DNA from: Anaerostipes hadrus ATCC 29173 = JCM 17467
GTDB lineage: Bacteria; Bacillota; Clostridia; Lachnospirales; Lachnospiraceae
Reading direction: 5' to 3'
Length of the DNA stretch: 64,000 nt
Assembly (NCBI RefSeq): GCF_030296915.1
Contig: NZ_AP028031.1
Coordinates: 911,001-975,000 of the forward strand
The notes under the pieces were generated by a model, which made no database searches, was not told the origin of the DNA, and was given only the letters and a program-made list of their open reading frames with translations. A program made the position numbers and the translations under genes. Shown here piece after piece: positions 1 to 7,049 of this stretch (position 1 is its first letter; the number at the start of each line of letters is the position of its first letter).

Positions 1-1
1 A

Positions 2-340
2 GAATTAAACATCCTTCAGAGATGTGCTGGATATATGTTAAGTGAGACTGATATCATGGAATCAAGAAATCTTGGAGCATTTGCAGCTGTCAGTGCGATT
101 CGCGGAAAGAGTGGAAAAATGTCTGCAGTGCGAAGAATTTCAGATGATCCATATCAGGTAGAAATCGTACTTTCTGATCTGTCAAAGATTGCGAATTATG
201 AAAAGAAAGTTCCGATGGAATGGATCAATGAAGAAGGGAATGATATTAAAGACGAATTACTGACATATTTAAAACCGTTGATCCAAGGTGAAGTACAGAT
301 TCCATATGAAAATGGAATTCCAAAACGATTTATTTTATAA
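2..340 (+). CDS. 6-phosphofructokinase, C-terminal part (probably PPi-type)
   Basis: The frame is open from the window edge (base 2) to the stop at 338-340, so this is the last ~112 residues of a gene that begins outside the window. The tail reads like long PPi-type phosphofructokinases: LQRCAGY near the edge, then EKKVPMEWINEEG, LKPLIQGE and YENGIPKR just before the stop. In the family this enzyme phosphorylates fructose-6-phosphate to the 1,6-bisphosphate in glycolysis. The donor (PPi or ATP) cannot be decided because the active-site motifs lie off the window. An internal ATG at 35 would cut into the conserved LQRC stretch, so it is not a start. A strong hairpin terminator follows directly. 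Confidence 0.8.
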   Translation, partial: ELNILQRCAGYMLSETDIMESRNLGAFAAVSAIRGKSGKMSAVRRISDDPYQVEIVLSDLSKIANYEKKVPMEWINEEGNDIKDELLTYLKPLIQGEVQIPYENGIPKRFIL

Positions 341-346
341 AAGACA

Positions 347-377
347 AGAAAGAATCCTGCGGTGCAGGATTCTTTCT
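347..377. terminator. Bidirectional intrinsic terminator
   Basis: Perfect 14-bp stem (AGAAAGAATCCTGC, 347-360, and its complement 364-377) with a 3-nt loop. It ends the phosphofructokinase transcript on the plus strand and covers the stop codon of the convergent BrkB-family gene on the minus strand, so it probably serves both. Confidence 0.85.
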
Positions 378-1245
378 ATTTAAGTTCATATGGAATGTCA
401 GGTCTTTTGTTTCTTGGTTTTACAGGCTTTTTTGACGATTGTGAGATGAAATAATGATTGATCTCTGCACCGATAAAAAGCATCATCATACAAAAATACA
501 ACCAGAACAAAGTTAACAAGATACTGGTCAATCCTCCGTACATAGTACTAAAGAAAGAAAAATTATCAAAATACATTGAAAAGAAAAATGATAATACAAA
601 CCATGCAGCAGAACTAAAAAATGCTCCAGGAAGGATCTGCTTTGTTTTGAAATTTTCACTCGGTAAAAAACGATACATAATGATAAAAACGACCATAAAT
701 GTAAAAAATGCAAGGAAAAAACGGATCGTTGCAAAAAATACATGTTTATTCTCGAGGACTGGTTCAAAGCGATATAACTGAATGAGCAGGGAATTACCAA
801 ATAATAAAAGAATCAGACCGAATAATACTGCGATCGCGAAAAGTCCAATATAAATACTTGAGATAAAACGCAAAACAAAATAGTTTCTCTTTTCAGGAAT
901 TTCATGAATCGTATTAAGTCCAGTCATCAAGGATAAGATCCCTTTGGATGCAGACCACAATAATGTAAGAATTGTGATCGACATATACGTAGTAGTAAGT
1001 TTTCCGTTTAAAGATCGGATGATCGGGACTACCATACCACTGTACTTTGGTGGAAGATAGGTGCGTACCAGTTCGATCATATCATTCGGTGTGATAGGAA
1101 AATATCTTGTAAGACTAAGCAATACGATCATAAATGGAAAAAATGATAGGATCGTAAAGAATGCAGCCTGCGCAGAAAACGCTGTAACGTGGTCTTTCTG
1201 AGCTTTATCGATGACGGATCCAATCATAGAAATTAATTTTAACAT
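376..1245 (-). CDS. YihY/BrkB family inner-membrane protein
   Basis: 289-residue integral membrane protein of the YihY/BrkB (former RNase BN) family. Visible features are the N-terminal KDHVTAFSAQAAFFTILSFF stretch typical of the family and about six hydrophobic segments. The segment near residues 230-265 (YGGLTSILLTLFWLYFCMM followed by GAEIN) is the most conserved part of the family, and the tail is short and Lys/Arg/Pro-rich. The biochemical role of these proteins is unsettled, so none is assigned. It is transcribed alone from the minus strand, convergent with the phosphofructokinase gene. Confidence 0.85.
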   Translation of the reverse strand: MLKLISMIGSVIDKAQKDHVTAFSAQAAFFTILSFFPFMIVLLSLTRYFPITPNDMIELVRTYLPPKYSGMVVPIIRSLNGKLTTTYMSITILTLLWSASKGILSLMTGLNTIHEIPEKRNYFVLRFISSIYIGLFAIAVLFGLILLLFGNSLLIQLYRFEPVLENKHVFFATIRFFLAFFTFMVVFIIMYRFLPSENFKTKQILPGAFFSSAAWFVLSFFFSMYFDNFSFFSTMYGGLTSILLTLFWLYFCMMMLFIGAEINHYFISQSSKKPVKPRNKRPDIPYELK

Positions 1246-1272
1246 AATATCATACCTCTTAATTGATACCTC

Positions 1273-1301
1273 ATAATATCATAATTTGATTGATTATACA
1301 A
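1273..1301 (-). promoter_or_regulatory. Promoter of the BrkB-family gene
   Basis: On the minus strand TTGTAT (1296-1301) lies 17 bp from TATTAT (1273-1278), about 28 bp upstream of the ATG. Good spacing, imperfect hexamers. Confidence 0.5.
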
Positions 1302-1471
1302 GCATTCTAAAAGCAAAGGAATTGCGCCAAAAGAGAAAAAATATCTAAAACAGACAAAAAGACCTATTGCATAGTAAAGAAAATTGTGATATAGTTCCTA
1401 ACGGAGTCAAAAAAGAATTATAATTATTTAAAAAAAATAAATAAATTATAAAATAATTCTTAAATATTCTA

Positions 1472-1500
1472 TTGACAAAGTGAAGATACCTTGTTAAAAT
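1472..1500 (+). promoter_or_regulatory. Sigma-A promoter of the antiterminator/PTS operon
   Basis: TTGACA (1472-1477), 17-bp spacer, TAAAAT (1495-1500). Transcription would start near 1507, just ahead of the RAT element, as expected for a BglG/SacY-type switch. No second promoter is visible between the antiterminator gene and the PTS genes, so this one probably drives the whole operon. Confidence 0.75.
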
Positions 1501-1531
1501 GTAGACATAAGTTAACAGGAGATTACGAGGA

Positions 1532-1560
1532 GGATTGTTACTGGTAGTGCAGGCTAAACC
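1532..1560 (+). promoter_or_regulatory. RAT antiterminator element 1 (before licT-like gene)
   Basis: 29-nt match to the ribonucleic antiterminator of the BglG/SacY/LicT family: it opens GGATTGTTACTG and closes GCAGGCTAAACC. The last five bases (AAACC, 1556-1560) are also the left arm of the terminator that follows. Binding of the antiterminator and terminator folding are therefore mutually exclusive. Confidence 0.9.
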
Positions 1561-1611
1561 AACTTATTGAATTTCACAGAAGGGAAGTTTATAAGTGAGG
1601 TTTATTTTTTT
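1556..1611 (+). terminator. RAT-controlled terminator 1
   Basis: AAACC plus ACTTAT (1556-1567) can pair with ATAAGT plus GGTTT (1591-1603), followed by a T-rich run to 1611. It overlaps RAT element 1 and would stop transcription before the antiterminator gene unless its own product is active (autoregulation). Confidence 0.8.
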
Positions 1612-1661
1612 GTGAATGCGCAACAGGAAGTCTTTTCGTTAGAGAAGTATGAGGTAAAGTT

Positions 1662-2492
1662 GTGCAGATTACAAAAATTGTAAATAATAACATTGTAATT
1701 TCAGAGGACAAGAATCATAAAGAAGTTGTACTGATGGGAAAGGGCCTTGGCTTTCAAAAGCACAAGGGAGATGAGATTAAGTTGAGTCAGATTGAGAAGA
1801 CTTATGTCATGAAAGATCATGGTATGACACAGCGTTTTCAGGAGATGTTAACTGATATTCCGATCGAGAGAGTGAAGATTTGTAATAAGATCATTCAGTA
1901 TGCGAAGGATACATTACAGAAGAATATTAATGATAATATATATGTTTCACTTACAGACCACATCAATTTTGCGATTGAGAGAGTTGAGATGGGAGTACCA
2001 TTCCAGAATCCATTTTTATGGGAGATCAAGAAGTTTTATTATCAGGAATATCTGATCGGGAAAGTAGCGATCGGTATGATAGAGAAAGAACTGAAGGTTA
2101 CGCTTCCACAGGATGAAGCAGCGTTCATTGCATTGCATATTGTGAATGCGGAACTTGATCTGGACATGACAGAGATGGTTTCTATGACGAAGCTTGTGAA
2201 TGATATTTTGAAGATCGTGGATAAACATTTTGGAGAGCAGATTGATAAGGAGTCTGTTTTCTATGAGAGATTTATCACGCATCTGAAGTTCTTTGCACAA
2301 AGAGTTTATATTGGCAAAGAAGTGAAAAGTGATGATACAGAATTCCAGGAGATCATAAGGAATAAGTATCACGAATGTATTGAATGCGTAGATGAGATCA
2401 AAGACTACGTGAAGAAGACTTGCAATCATGATATTACAGATGAAGAACTTATGTATTTAACCGTACATATCAAGCGAGTTACGACAAGATAA
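1662..2492 (+). CDS. BglG/LicT family transcription antiterminator (CAT-PRD1-PRD2)
   Basis: 276-residue RNA-binding antiterminator. Residues 1-56 form the co-antiterminator (CAT) domain that binds RAT RNA, followed by two PTS-regulation domains (about 65-170 and 171-276). The PRD phosphorylation-site histidines are visible: H100 and H159 in PRD1, H207 and H269 in PRD2. In the family, phosphorylation by the cognate EIIB inactivates and by HPr activates, so the protein reports sugar and PTS status. The start is GTG at 1662, preceded by GAGGT at 1651-1655. RAT elements lie both before this gene and before the downstream mannose-family PTS, so it most likely controls both. The inducing sugar cannot be read from sequence. 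Confidence 0.92.
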   Translation: MQITKIVNNNIVISEDKNHKEVVLMGKGLGFQKHKGDEIKLSQIEKTYVMKDHGMTQRFQEMLTDIPIERVKICNKIIQYAKDTLQKNINDNIYVSLTDHINFAIERVEMGVPFQNPFLWEIKKFYYQEYLIGKVAIGMIEKELKVTLPQDEAAFIALHIVNAELDLDMTEMVSMTKLVNDILKIVDKHFGEQIDKESVFYERFITHLKFFAQRVYIGKEVKSDDTEFQEIIRNKYHECIECVDEIKDYVKKTCNHDITDEELMYLTVHIKRVTTR

Positions 2493-2511
2493 AAGTTTAT
2501 ATTGTTGATCA

Positions 2512-2540
2512 GGATTGTTACTGGTAATGCAGGCTAAACT
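2512..2540 (+). promoter_or_regulatory. RAT antiterminator element 2 (before PTS genes)
   Basis: Second RAT, differing from the first at only two positions (GTAATGC for GTAGTGC, and a final T). It sits 20 bp after the antiterminator stop codon. Bases 2536-2545 also form the left arm of the following terminator. Confidence 0.9.
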
Positions 2541-2647
2541 TGATTTGAATCATGGATTTTCCAGAGAGTCCAGGTTTCTTTGTGAAAGTATTTTTGCAGG
2601 GGAATTTGGATGGTGGAGATTTACAGGTTTGAATCAGGTTTTTTTAT
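2536..2647 (+). terminator. RAT-controlled terminator 2 (long loop)
   Basis: AAACTTGATT (2536-2545) pairs over 10 bp, one G-U included, with AATCAGGTTT (2632-2641), followed by a T run. It would block entry into the PTS genes unless the antiterminator holds RAT element 2 folded. The unusually long ~86-nt loop could hold extra structure. Confidence 0.7.
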
Positions 2648-2716
2648 TTATAAGAATTTTCTTATAATATATATAATTAATTAGCTTATGAAAATATAGA
2701 AAAGGAGGAATAAAAA

Positions 2717-3700
2717 ATGGTAGGAATTATTCTTGCTACACATGGTGATTTCGCCAAGGGTATCTTACAGTCCGGGTCCATGATTTTTGGTGACCAGCCA
2801 AATGTTGCGGCTTGTACATTACAGCCAAGTATGGGACCAGAAGACATCAAAAAACAGATGGAAGATGCCATTGCCGGATTCGAAAACCAGGATGAAGTGC
2901 TGATTATGGTTGATTTATGGGGTGGAACTCCATTTAATCAGGCTAACGGATTAATTGCCGGACATGAGGATAAATGGGCAATCGTTGCTGGATTAAATCT
3001 TCCAATGTTGATCGATGCATACGCATCTCGTATGATGATGGACACAGCACATGAAGTTGCAGCTCAGATTTCCGGAAGTGGAAAAGAAGGTGTGAGAATC
3101 TATCCAGAATCTCTAGAACCTAAGAAAGAAGAAGCTGCACCAGCTGCTGTGGCAGCACCTCAGGGAGCAATCCCAGAAGGAACAGTACTTGGAGACGGTC
3201 ACATCAAGATCGGTCTTACTCGTATCGACACACGTTTATTACATGGACAGGTGGCTACAACATGGACAAAGATGGTAAATCCAGACCGTATCATTGTTGT
3301 ATCTGATGCCGTATCAAAAGATGATCTTCGTAAGAGAATGATCATTGAGGCAGCACCTCCAGGAGTAAAAGCACACGTTATCCCAATCTGGAAGATGATC
3401 GAAGTATCAAAAGATCCAAGATTTGGTGAGACAAAAGCAATGCTTCTGTTTGAAACACCTCAGGATGTATTAAAAGCAATCGAAGGTGGAGTTGACATCA
3501 AAGAGGTTAACTTAGGATCACTTGCACATTCAACAGGTAAAGTAGTAGTAACAAAAGCTGTTGCGATGGGTAAAGAAGATGTAGAAACTTTCGAGAAACT
3601 GATCGACAAAGGTGTTACATTTAATGTACGTAAAGTACCAAGCGATTCTCCAGAAAACATGGGTGAAATGCTTAAGAAAGCGAAAGCAGAACTTAAATAA
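2717..3700 (+). CDS. manX: PTS mannose/fructose/sorbose family EIIAB
   Basis: 327-residue fused cytoplasmic EIIA-EIIB subunit. The IIA domain (1-125) carries the phospho-accepting H9 in ATHGDFA. An Ala/Pro-rich linker (about 132-155) leads to the IIB domain, whose phospho-histidine is H176 in DTRLLHGQV. Phosphate passes HPr to H9 to H176 to sugar while IIC/IID import it. Strong SD (AAAGGAGG) just upstream. It is first of three PTS genes and lies behind RAT element 2. The mannose-family type is clear; mannose or glucose as substrate is inferred from the downstream ManO and mannose-6-phosphate isomerase genes. Confidence 0.93.
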   Translation: MVGIILATHGDFAKGILQSGSMIFGDQPNVAACTLQPSMGPEDIKKQMEDAIAGFENQDEVLIMVDLWGGTPFNQANGLIAGHEDKWAIVAGLNLPMLIDAYASRMMMDTAHEVAAQISGSGKEGVRIYPESLEPKKEEAAPAAVAAPQGAIPEGTVLGDGHIKIGLTRIDTRLLHGQVATTWTKMVNPDRIIVVSDAVSKDDLRKRMIIEAAPPGVKAHVIPIWKMIEVSKDPRFGETKAMLLFETPQDVLKAIEGGVDIKEVNLGSLAHSTGKVVVTKAVAMGKEDVETFEKLIDKGVTFNVRKVPSDSPENMGEMLKKAKAELK

Positions 3701-3732
3701 TCAATTTAGAAAAATATATAGGAGGAATTATC

Positions 3733-4530
3733 ATGTCAGTTATTTCAATGGTATTAGTTGTTATCGTTGCATTCCTGGCTGGTATGGAAGGTGTTTTGGA
3801 TGAATTCCAGTTCCATCAGCCATTAGTAGCTTGTACATTAATCGGACTTGTAACCGGACAGCTTGTTCCTTGCATCATCCTTGGAGGTAGTCTTCAGATG
3901 ATCGCTTTAGGATGGGCTAACATCGGTGCAGCCGTTGCCCCAGATGCTGCATTAGCAGCCGTTGCATCTGCAATCATTCTTGTTCAGGGTGGACAGGGAA
4001 GAGCTGGTGTTGATACTGCCATCGCAGTAGCAATCCCATTAGCAGTAGCAGGATTATTCTTAACAATGATCGTTCGTACACTTTCCGTTATCTGTGTTCA
4101 TCAGATGGATGCAGCTGCTGCAAAAGGTAGCTTCAAAGGTGTAGAAGCATGGCATATCATTGCAGTTTGTTTACAGGGTATCCGTATCGCGATCCCAGCA
4201 GCAGCATTACTTGCAATTCCATCATCTGCCGTAGCTGCAGCATTAAATAGTATGCCAGCATGGTTAACAGATGGTATGTCCATCGGTGGTGGTATGGTCG
4301 TAGCCGTAGGTTACGCAATGGTTATCAACATGATGGCTACAAAAGAAGTATGGCCTTTCTTCGCAATTGGTTTCTGTCTGGCTGCTGTTTCAGACTTAAC
4401 ACTGATCGCATTAGGTGTTATCGCTGTATCTATGGCACTGATTTACCTGAAACTGTCTGAGAATGCAGGATCTGGTAACGGTGGAAGCAATACTGGTGAC
4501 CCATTAGGCGATATTTTAAATGATTATTGA
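3733..4530 (+). CDS. manY: PTS mannose/fructose/sorbose family EIIC
   Basis: 265-residue polytopic IIC subunit. The family pattern is visible in GMEGVLDEFQFHQPLVACTL near the N-terminus and in GGSLQMIALGWANIGAAVAP, which are characteristic of ManY-type proteins. Several Ala/Ile/Val-rich membrane segments follow, and the short Gly/Asn/Ser-rich C-terminus is cytoplasmic-looking. With IID it forms the membrane channel for the sugar. SD AGGAGG is at 3720-3725. The gene sits between IIAB and IID in the order usual for this PTS family. Confidence 0.93.
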   Translation: MSVISMVLVVIVAFLAGMEGVLDEFQFHQPLVACTLIGLVTGQLVPCIILGGSLQMIALGWANIGAAVAPDAALAAVASAIILVQGGQGRAGVDTAIAVAIPLAVAGLFLTMIVRTLSVICVHQMDAAAAKGSFKGVEAWHIIAVCLQGIRIAIPAAALLAIPSSAVAAALNSMPAWLTDGMSIGGGMVVAVGYAMVINMMATKEVWPFFAIGFCLAAVSDLTLIALGVIAVSMALIYLKLSENAGSGNGGSNTGDPLGDILNDY

Positions 4531-4550
4531 TTAAGAAGGAGGTAAGAAAA

Positions 4551-5465
4551 ATGGCAGAGAAAAAAGTTCAATTAAGTAAAAAAGATAGATTGTCTGTAGC
4601 ATTACGTTCTACTTTCCTTCAGGGTTCTTGGAACTATGAACGTATGCAGAATGGTGGTTGGTGTTTCGCAATGATCCCAGCTATCAAGAAATTATATACA
4701 ACAAAAGAAGATCAGATCGCAGCATTAAAACGTCATCTGGAATTCTTCAATACACATCCATATGTTGCATCTCCAGTTATCGGTGTTACACTGGCTCTGG
4801 AAGAAGATAAAGCAAATGGTGCACCTGTAGAAGACAGTGCGATCCAAGGTGTTAAAGTCGGAATGATGGGACCTTTAGCTGGTGTTGGTGATCCAGTATT
4901 CTGGTTCACAGCAAGACCTATCCTTGGAGCTTTAGGAGCTTCCCTTGCAATGGGTGGAAGTATCCTTGGACCAATCTTATTCTTCGTATTATGGAATGTA
5001 ATTCGTTGGGCATTCATGTGGTATACACAGGAATTTGGTTACAATGTAGGAACAAAGATCACAGAAGACTTATCAGGTGGATTACTTCAGAAAGTAACAA
5101 AAGGAGCATCTATCCTTGGTATGTTCGTCCTTGGTGCCTTGATCGAACGTTGGGTAAGTATCAACTTTACACCTGTAGTATCTAAGGTTACATTAAGTAA
5201 AGGAGCTTACATCGATTGGGCTAAACTTCCAGCAGGAGCAGAAGGAATCAAAACAGCATTAACACAGCAGGCATCCGGTATGGCACTTGATCCAACAAAA
5301 GTTACAACTCTTCAGGATAACTTAAACTCATTGATTCCTGGATTTGTACCATTACTGCTAACACTGTTATGCATGTGGTTATTAAAGAAAAACGTTTCTC
5401 CAATCATCATCATCATCGCATTATTTATTATTGGTATTGGTGGACACGTTATCGGATTATTATAA
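4551..5465 (+). CDS. manZ: PTS mannose/fructose/sorbose family EIID
   Basis: 304-residue IID subunit, unique to mannose-family PTS permeases. Recognisable stretches are RSTFLQGSWNYERMQNGGW, the FFNTHPY segment and GPLAGVGDPVFWFTARPIL, with hydrophobic C-terminal segments ending in IIIIIALFIIGIGGHVIGLL. The longest frame starts at 4527, overlapping the IIC stop, but a strong SD (AAGGAGGT, about 4536-4543) fits the ATG at 4551. Last gene before a strong terminator. Confidence 0.93.
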   Translation: MAEKKVQLSKKDRLSVALRSTFLQGSWNYERMQNGGWCFAMIPAIKKLYTTKEDQIAALKRHLEFFNTHPYVASPVIGVTLALEEDKANGAPVEDSAIQGVKVGMMGPLAGVGDPVFWFTARPILGALGASLAMGGSILGPILFFVLWNVIRWAFMWYTQEFGYNVGTKITEDLSGGLLQKVTKGASILGMFVLGALIERWVSINFTPVVSKVTLSKGAYIDWAKLPAGAEGIKTALTQQASGMALDPTKVTTLQDNLNSLIPGFVPLLLTLLCMWLLKKNVSPIIIIIALFIIGIGGHVIGLL

Positions 5466-5486
5466 GAGATGATCTAGCACATATAC

Positions 5487-5512
5487 AAAAGGCCCGGAAG
5501 TCCGGGCTTTTT
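5487..5512 (+). terminator. Intrinsic terminator of the PTS operon
   Basis: GC-rich 7-bp stem GCCCGGA (5492-5498) and TCCGGGC (5501-5507) with a 2-nt loop, preceded by A and followed by TTTTT. Confidence 0.9.
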
Positions 5513-5567
5513 GCTTATATAAGAAGAATATAAAAAATATATCGGTAAGAATGAACGAAAAGTCATC

Positions 5568-5596
5568 TTGTATAAGCAAAGAAAATTGTATAGAAT
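5568..5596 (+). promoter_or_regulatory. Promoter of manO-manA-ptsG-like operon
   Basis: TTGTAT (5568-5573), 17-bp spacer, TAGAAT (5591-5596), between the PTS terminator and the DUF956 gene. This suggests that the genes from 5633 are transcribed separately from the RAT-controlled operon. Confidence 0.5.
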
Positions 5597-5632
5597 AAAT
5601 AAAGAAGAACCTACAGAATCGGAGGAAAGCTT

Positions 5633-6019
5633 ATGGCACAATCAATTAATACAAGAGTTGATGTTGTTGTGGAAGCAACATCGTATCAGGGACTTACAAA
5701 CTATGGAAAGATCATGGTTGGAGACAAAGGATTTGAATTCTTTAATACAAGAAATGTCAATGATTATATTCAGATTCCATGGGAAGAAGTTGATTATGTG
5801 ATCGCATCTGTGATGTTTAAAGGAAAGAAAATCCCACGTTATGCGATCCAGACAAAGAAAAATGGAACATTTTCATTTGCATCAAAAGAACCTAAGAAAG
5901 TGTTACGTGCAATCAATCAGTATATACCATCCGAACGTCTGGTGCGTTCTCTAAGCTTTTTTGATGTGTTGAAACGTAATTTTATACCATCAAAGAAGAA
6001 TGCGAAAATCAAGAAATAA
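5633..6019 (+). CDS. manO: ManO, DUF956 family protein
   Basis: 128-residue soluble protein of the DUF956/ManO family, almost always found beside mannose-family PTS genes in Firmicutes and thought to modulate PTS expression or activity. Recognisable stretches are DVVVEATSYQGLTNYGKIMV, GFEFFNTRNV and IPWEEVDYV, with a basic Phe/Lys-rich tail. SD GGAGGAAAG is immediately upstream. Its position after the PTS genes but behind its own promoter suggests a role beyond the RAT-controlled operon. The mechanism is not known from the sequence. Confidence 0.85.
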   Translation: MAQSINTRVDVVVEATSYQGLTNYGKIMVGDKGFEFFNTRNVNDYIQIPWEEVDYVIASVMFKGKKIPRYAIQTKKNGTFSFASKEPKKVLRAINQYIPSERLVRSLSFFDVLKRNFIPSKKNAKIKK

Positions 6020-6055
6020 ATGTAGTTTTAGAGTTGAAAGGTGAAGAAGGTAGCT

Positions 6056-6991
6056 ATGGGACATATTTTAAGAATGAATCCAGTTTTTAAAGAAATGATC
6101 TGGGGTGGAACAAAATTAAAAGATATTTATGGATATGAGATTCCGAGTGATCACACAGGAGAGTGTTGGGCAATTTCTGCACATAAGAATGGAGATTGTA
6201 CGATCGCAGATGGAGAATATAAAGGAAAAACATTATCCTGGTTATTTGAAAACCACAGAGAATTATTTGGAAATATCGAAGGAGACCAGTTCCCATTACT
6301 TGTAAAGATCATTGACGCGAAAAATGACCTGTCTGTACAGGTGCATCCAGACGATGTGTATGCGAAGGAACATGAGAATTCTTTAGGAAAGACAGAATGT
6401 TGGTTTGTTCTTCAAGCGGATGAAGGAACAAAGATGGTCATGGGACACCATGCAAAGACAAAAGATGAATTCGTCAAAGCGATCGAGAATGATGATTATG
6501 ACAATCTGTTAAATTCATTCAAGATCAAAGCAGGAGATTTCTTCTATATTCCATCTGGAACATTACATGCGATCTGCAGCGGATCGCTGATCTATGAAGC
6601 ACAACAGTCTTCTGATATTACATATCGTGTTTATGATTATCATAGAAAAGATGCGGATGGAAATGAAAGGCAGCTTCATGTACAGCAGTCTATTGATGTG
6701 ACAAATGTACCAGCAGATATTGATCAGAACAAAGAATTTCCGCAGACAATTCTTGAGAATGGTACAAAGACAAGATATGTTGACAGTGAATTCTTTAAAG
6801 TGGATCGTTATCAGTTGAATGGAAAAAATGTGATCAAGAATGACGAACCATTTATGATGGTAAGCATCATAGAGGGAACAGGAATTTTTGAAGGAAATGA
6901 AGTAAAGAAAGGTGACCATTTTGTGATCTGTTCCGATCAGAAAGAAGTTACTTTTGATGGAGATATGGAAGTCATGATCTCCACATTATGA
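6056..6991 (+). CDS. manA: Mannose-6-phosphate isomerase, class I
   Basis: 311-residue zinc-dependent cupin isomerase that interconverts mannose-6-phosphate and fructose-6-phosphate, feeding imported mannose into glycolysis. Metal-binding motifs are visible: QVHPDD (Gln and His), GKTECWFVL (Glu) and SGTLHAICSG (His). The short Firmicutes type (about 310-320 residues) fits the length. The longest frame begins at a GTG (6041) with no good SD. The ATG at 6056 has GAAGG six bases upstream and gives the usual MGHILRMNPVFKE N-terminus. Confidence 0.93.
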   Translation: MGHILRMNPVFKEMIWGGTKLKDIYGYEIPSDHTGECWAISAHKNGDCTIADGEYKGKTLSWLFENHRELFGNIEGDQFPLLVKIIDAKNDLSVQVHPDDVYAKEHENSLGKTECWFVLQADEGTKMVMGHHAKTKDEFVKAIENDDYDNLLNSFKIKAGDFFYIPSGTLHAICSGSLIYEAQQSSDITYRVYDYHRKDADGNERQLHVQQSIDVTNVPADIDQNKEFPQTILENGTKTRYVDSEFFKVDRYQLNGKNVIKNDEPFMMVSIIEGTGIFEGNEVKKGDHFVICSDQKEVTFDGDMEVMISTL

Positions 6992-7049
6992 TCATGACCA
7001 TAATAGATAAAGAAGGATTATAAGAATATATAGAATAAGGAAGTTTTAT

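Noticed and set aside
458..781. Plus-strand 107-residue frame within the BrkB-type gene
   Set aside because: Antisense shadow with no SD; the minus-strand frame has family motifs and a promoter.
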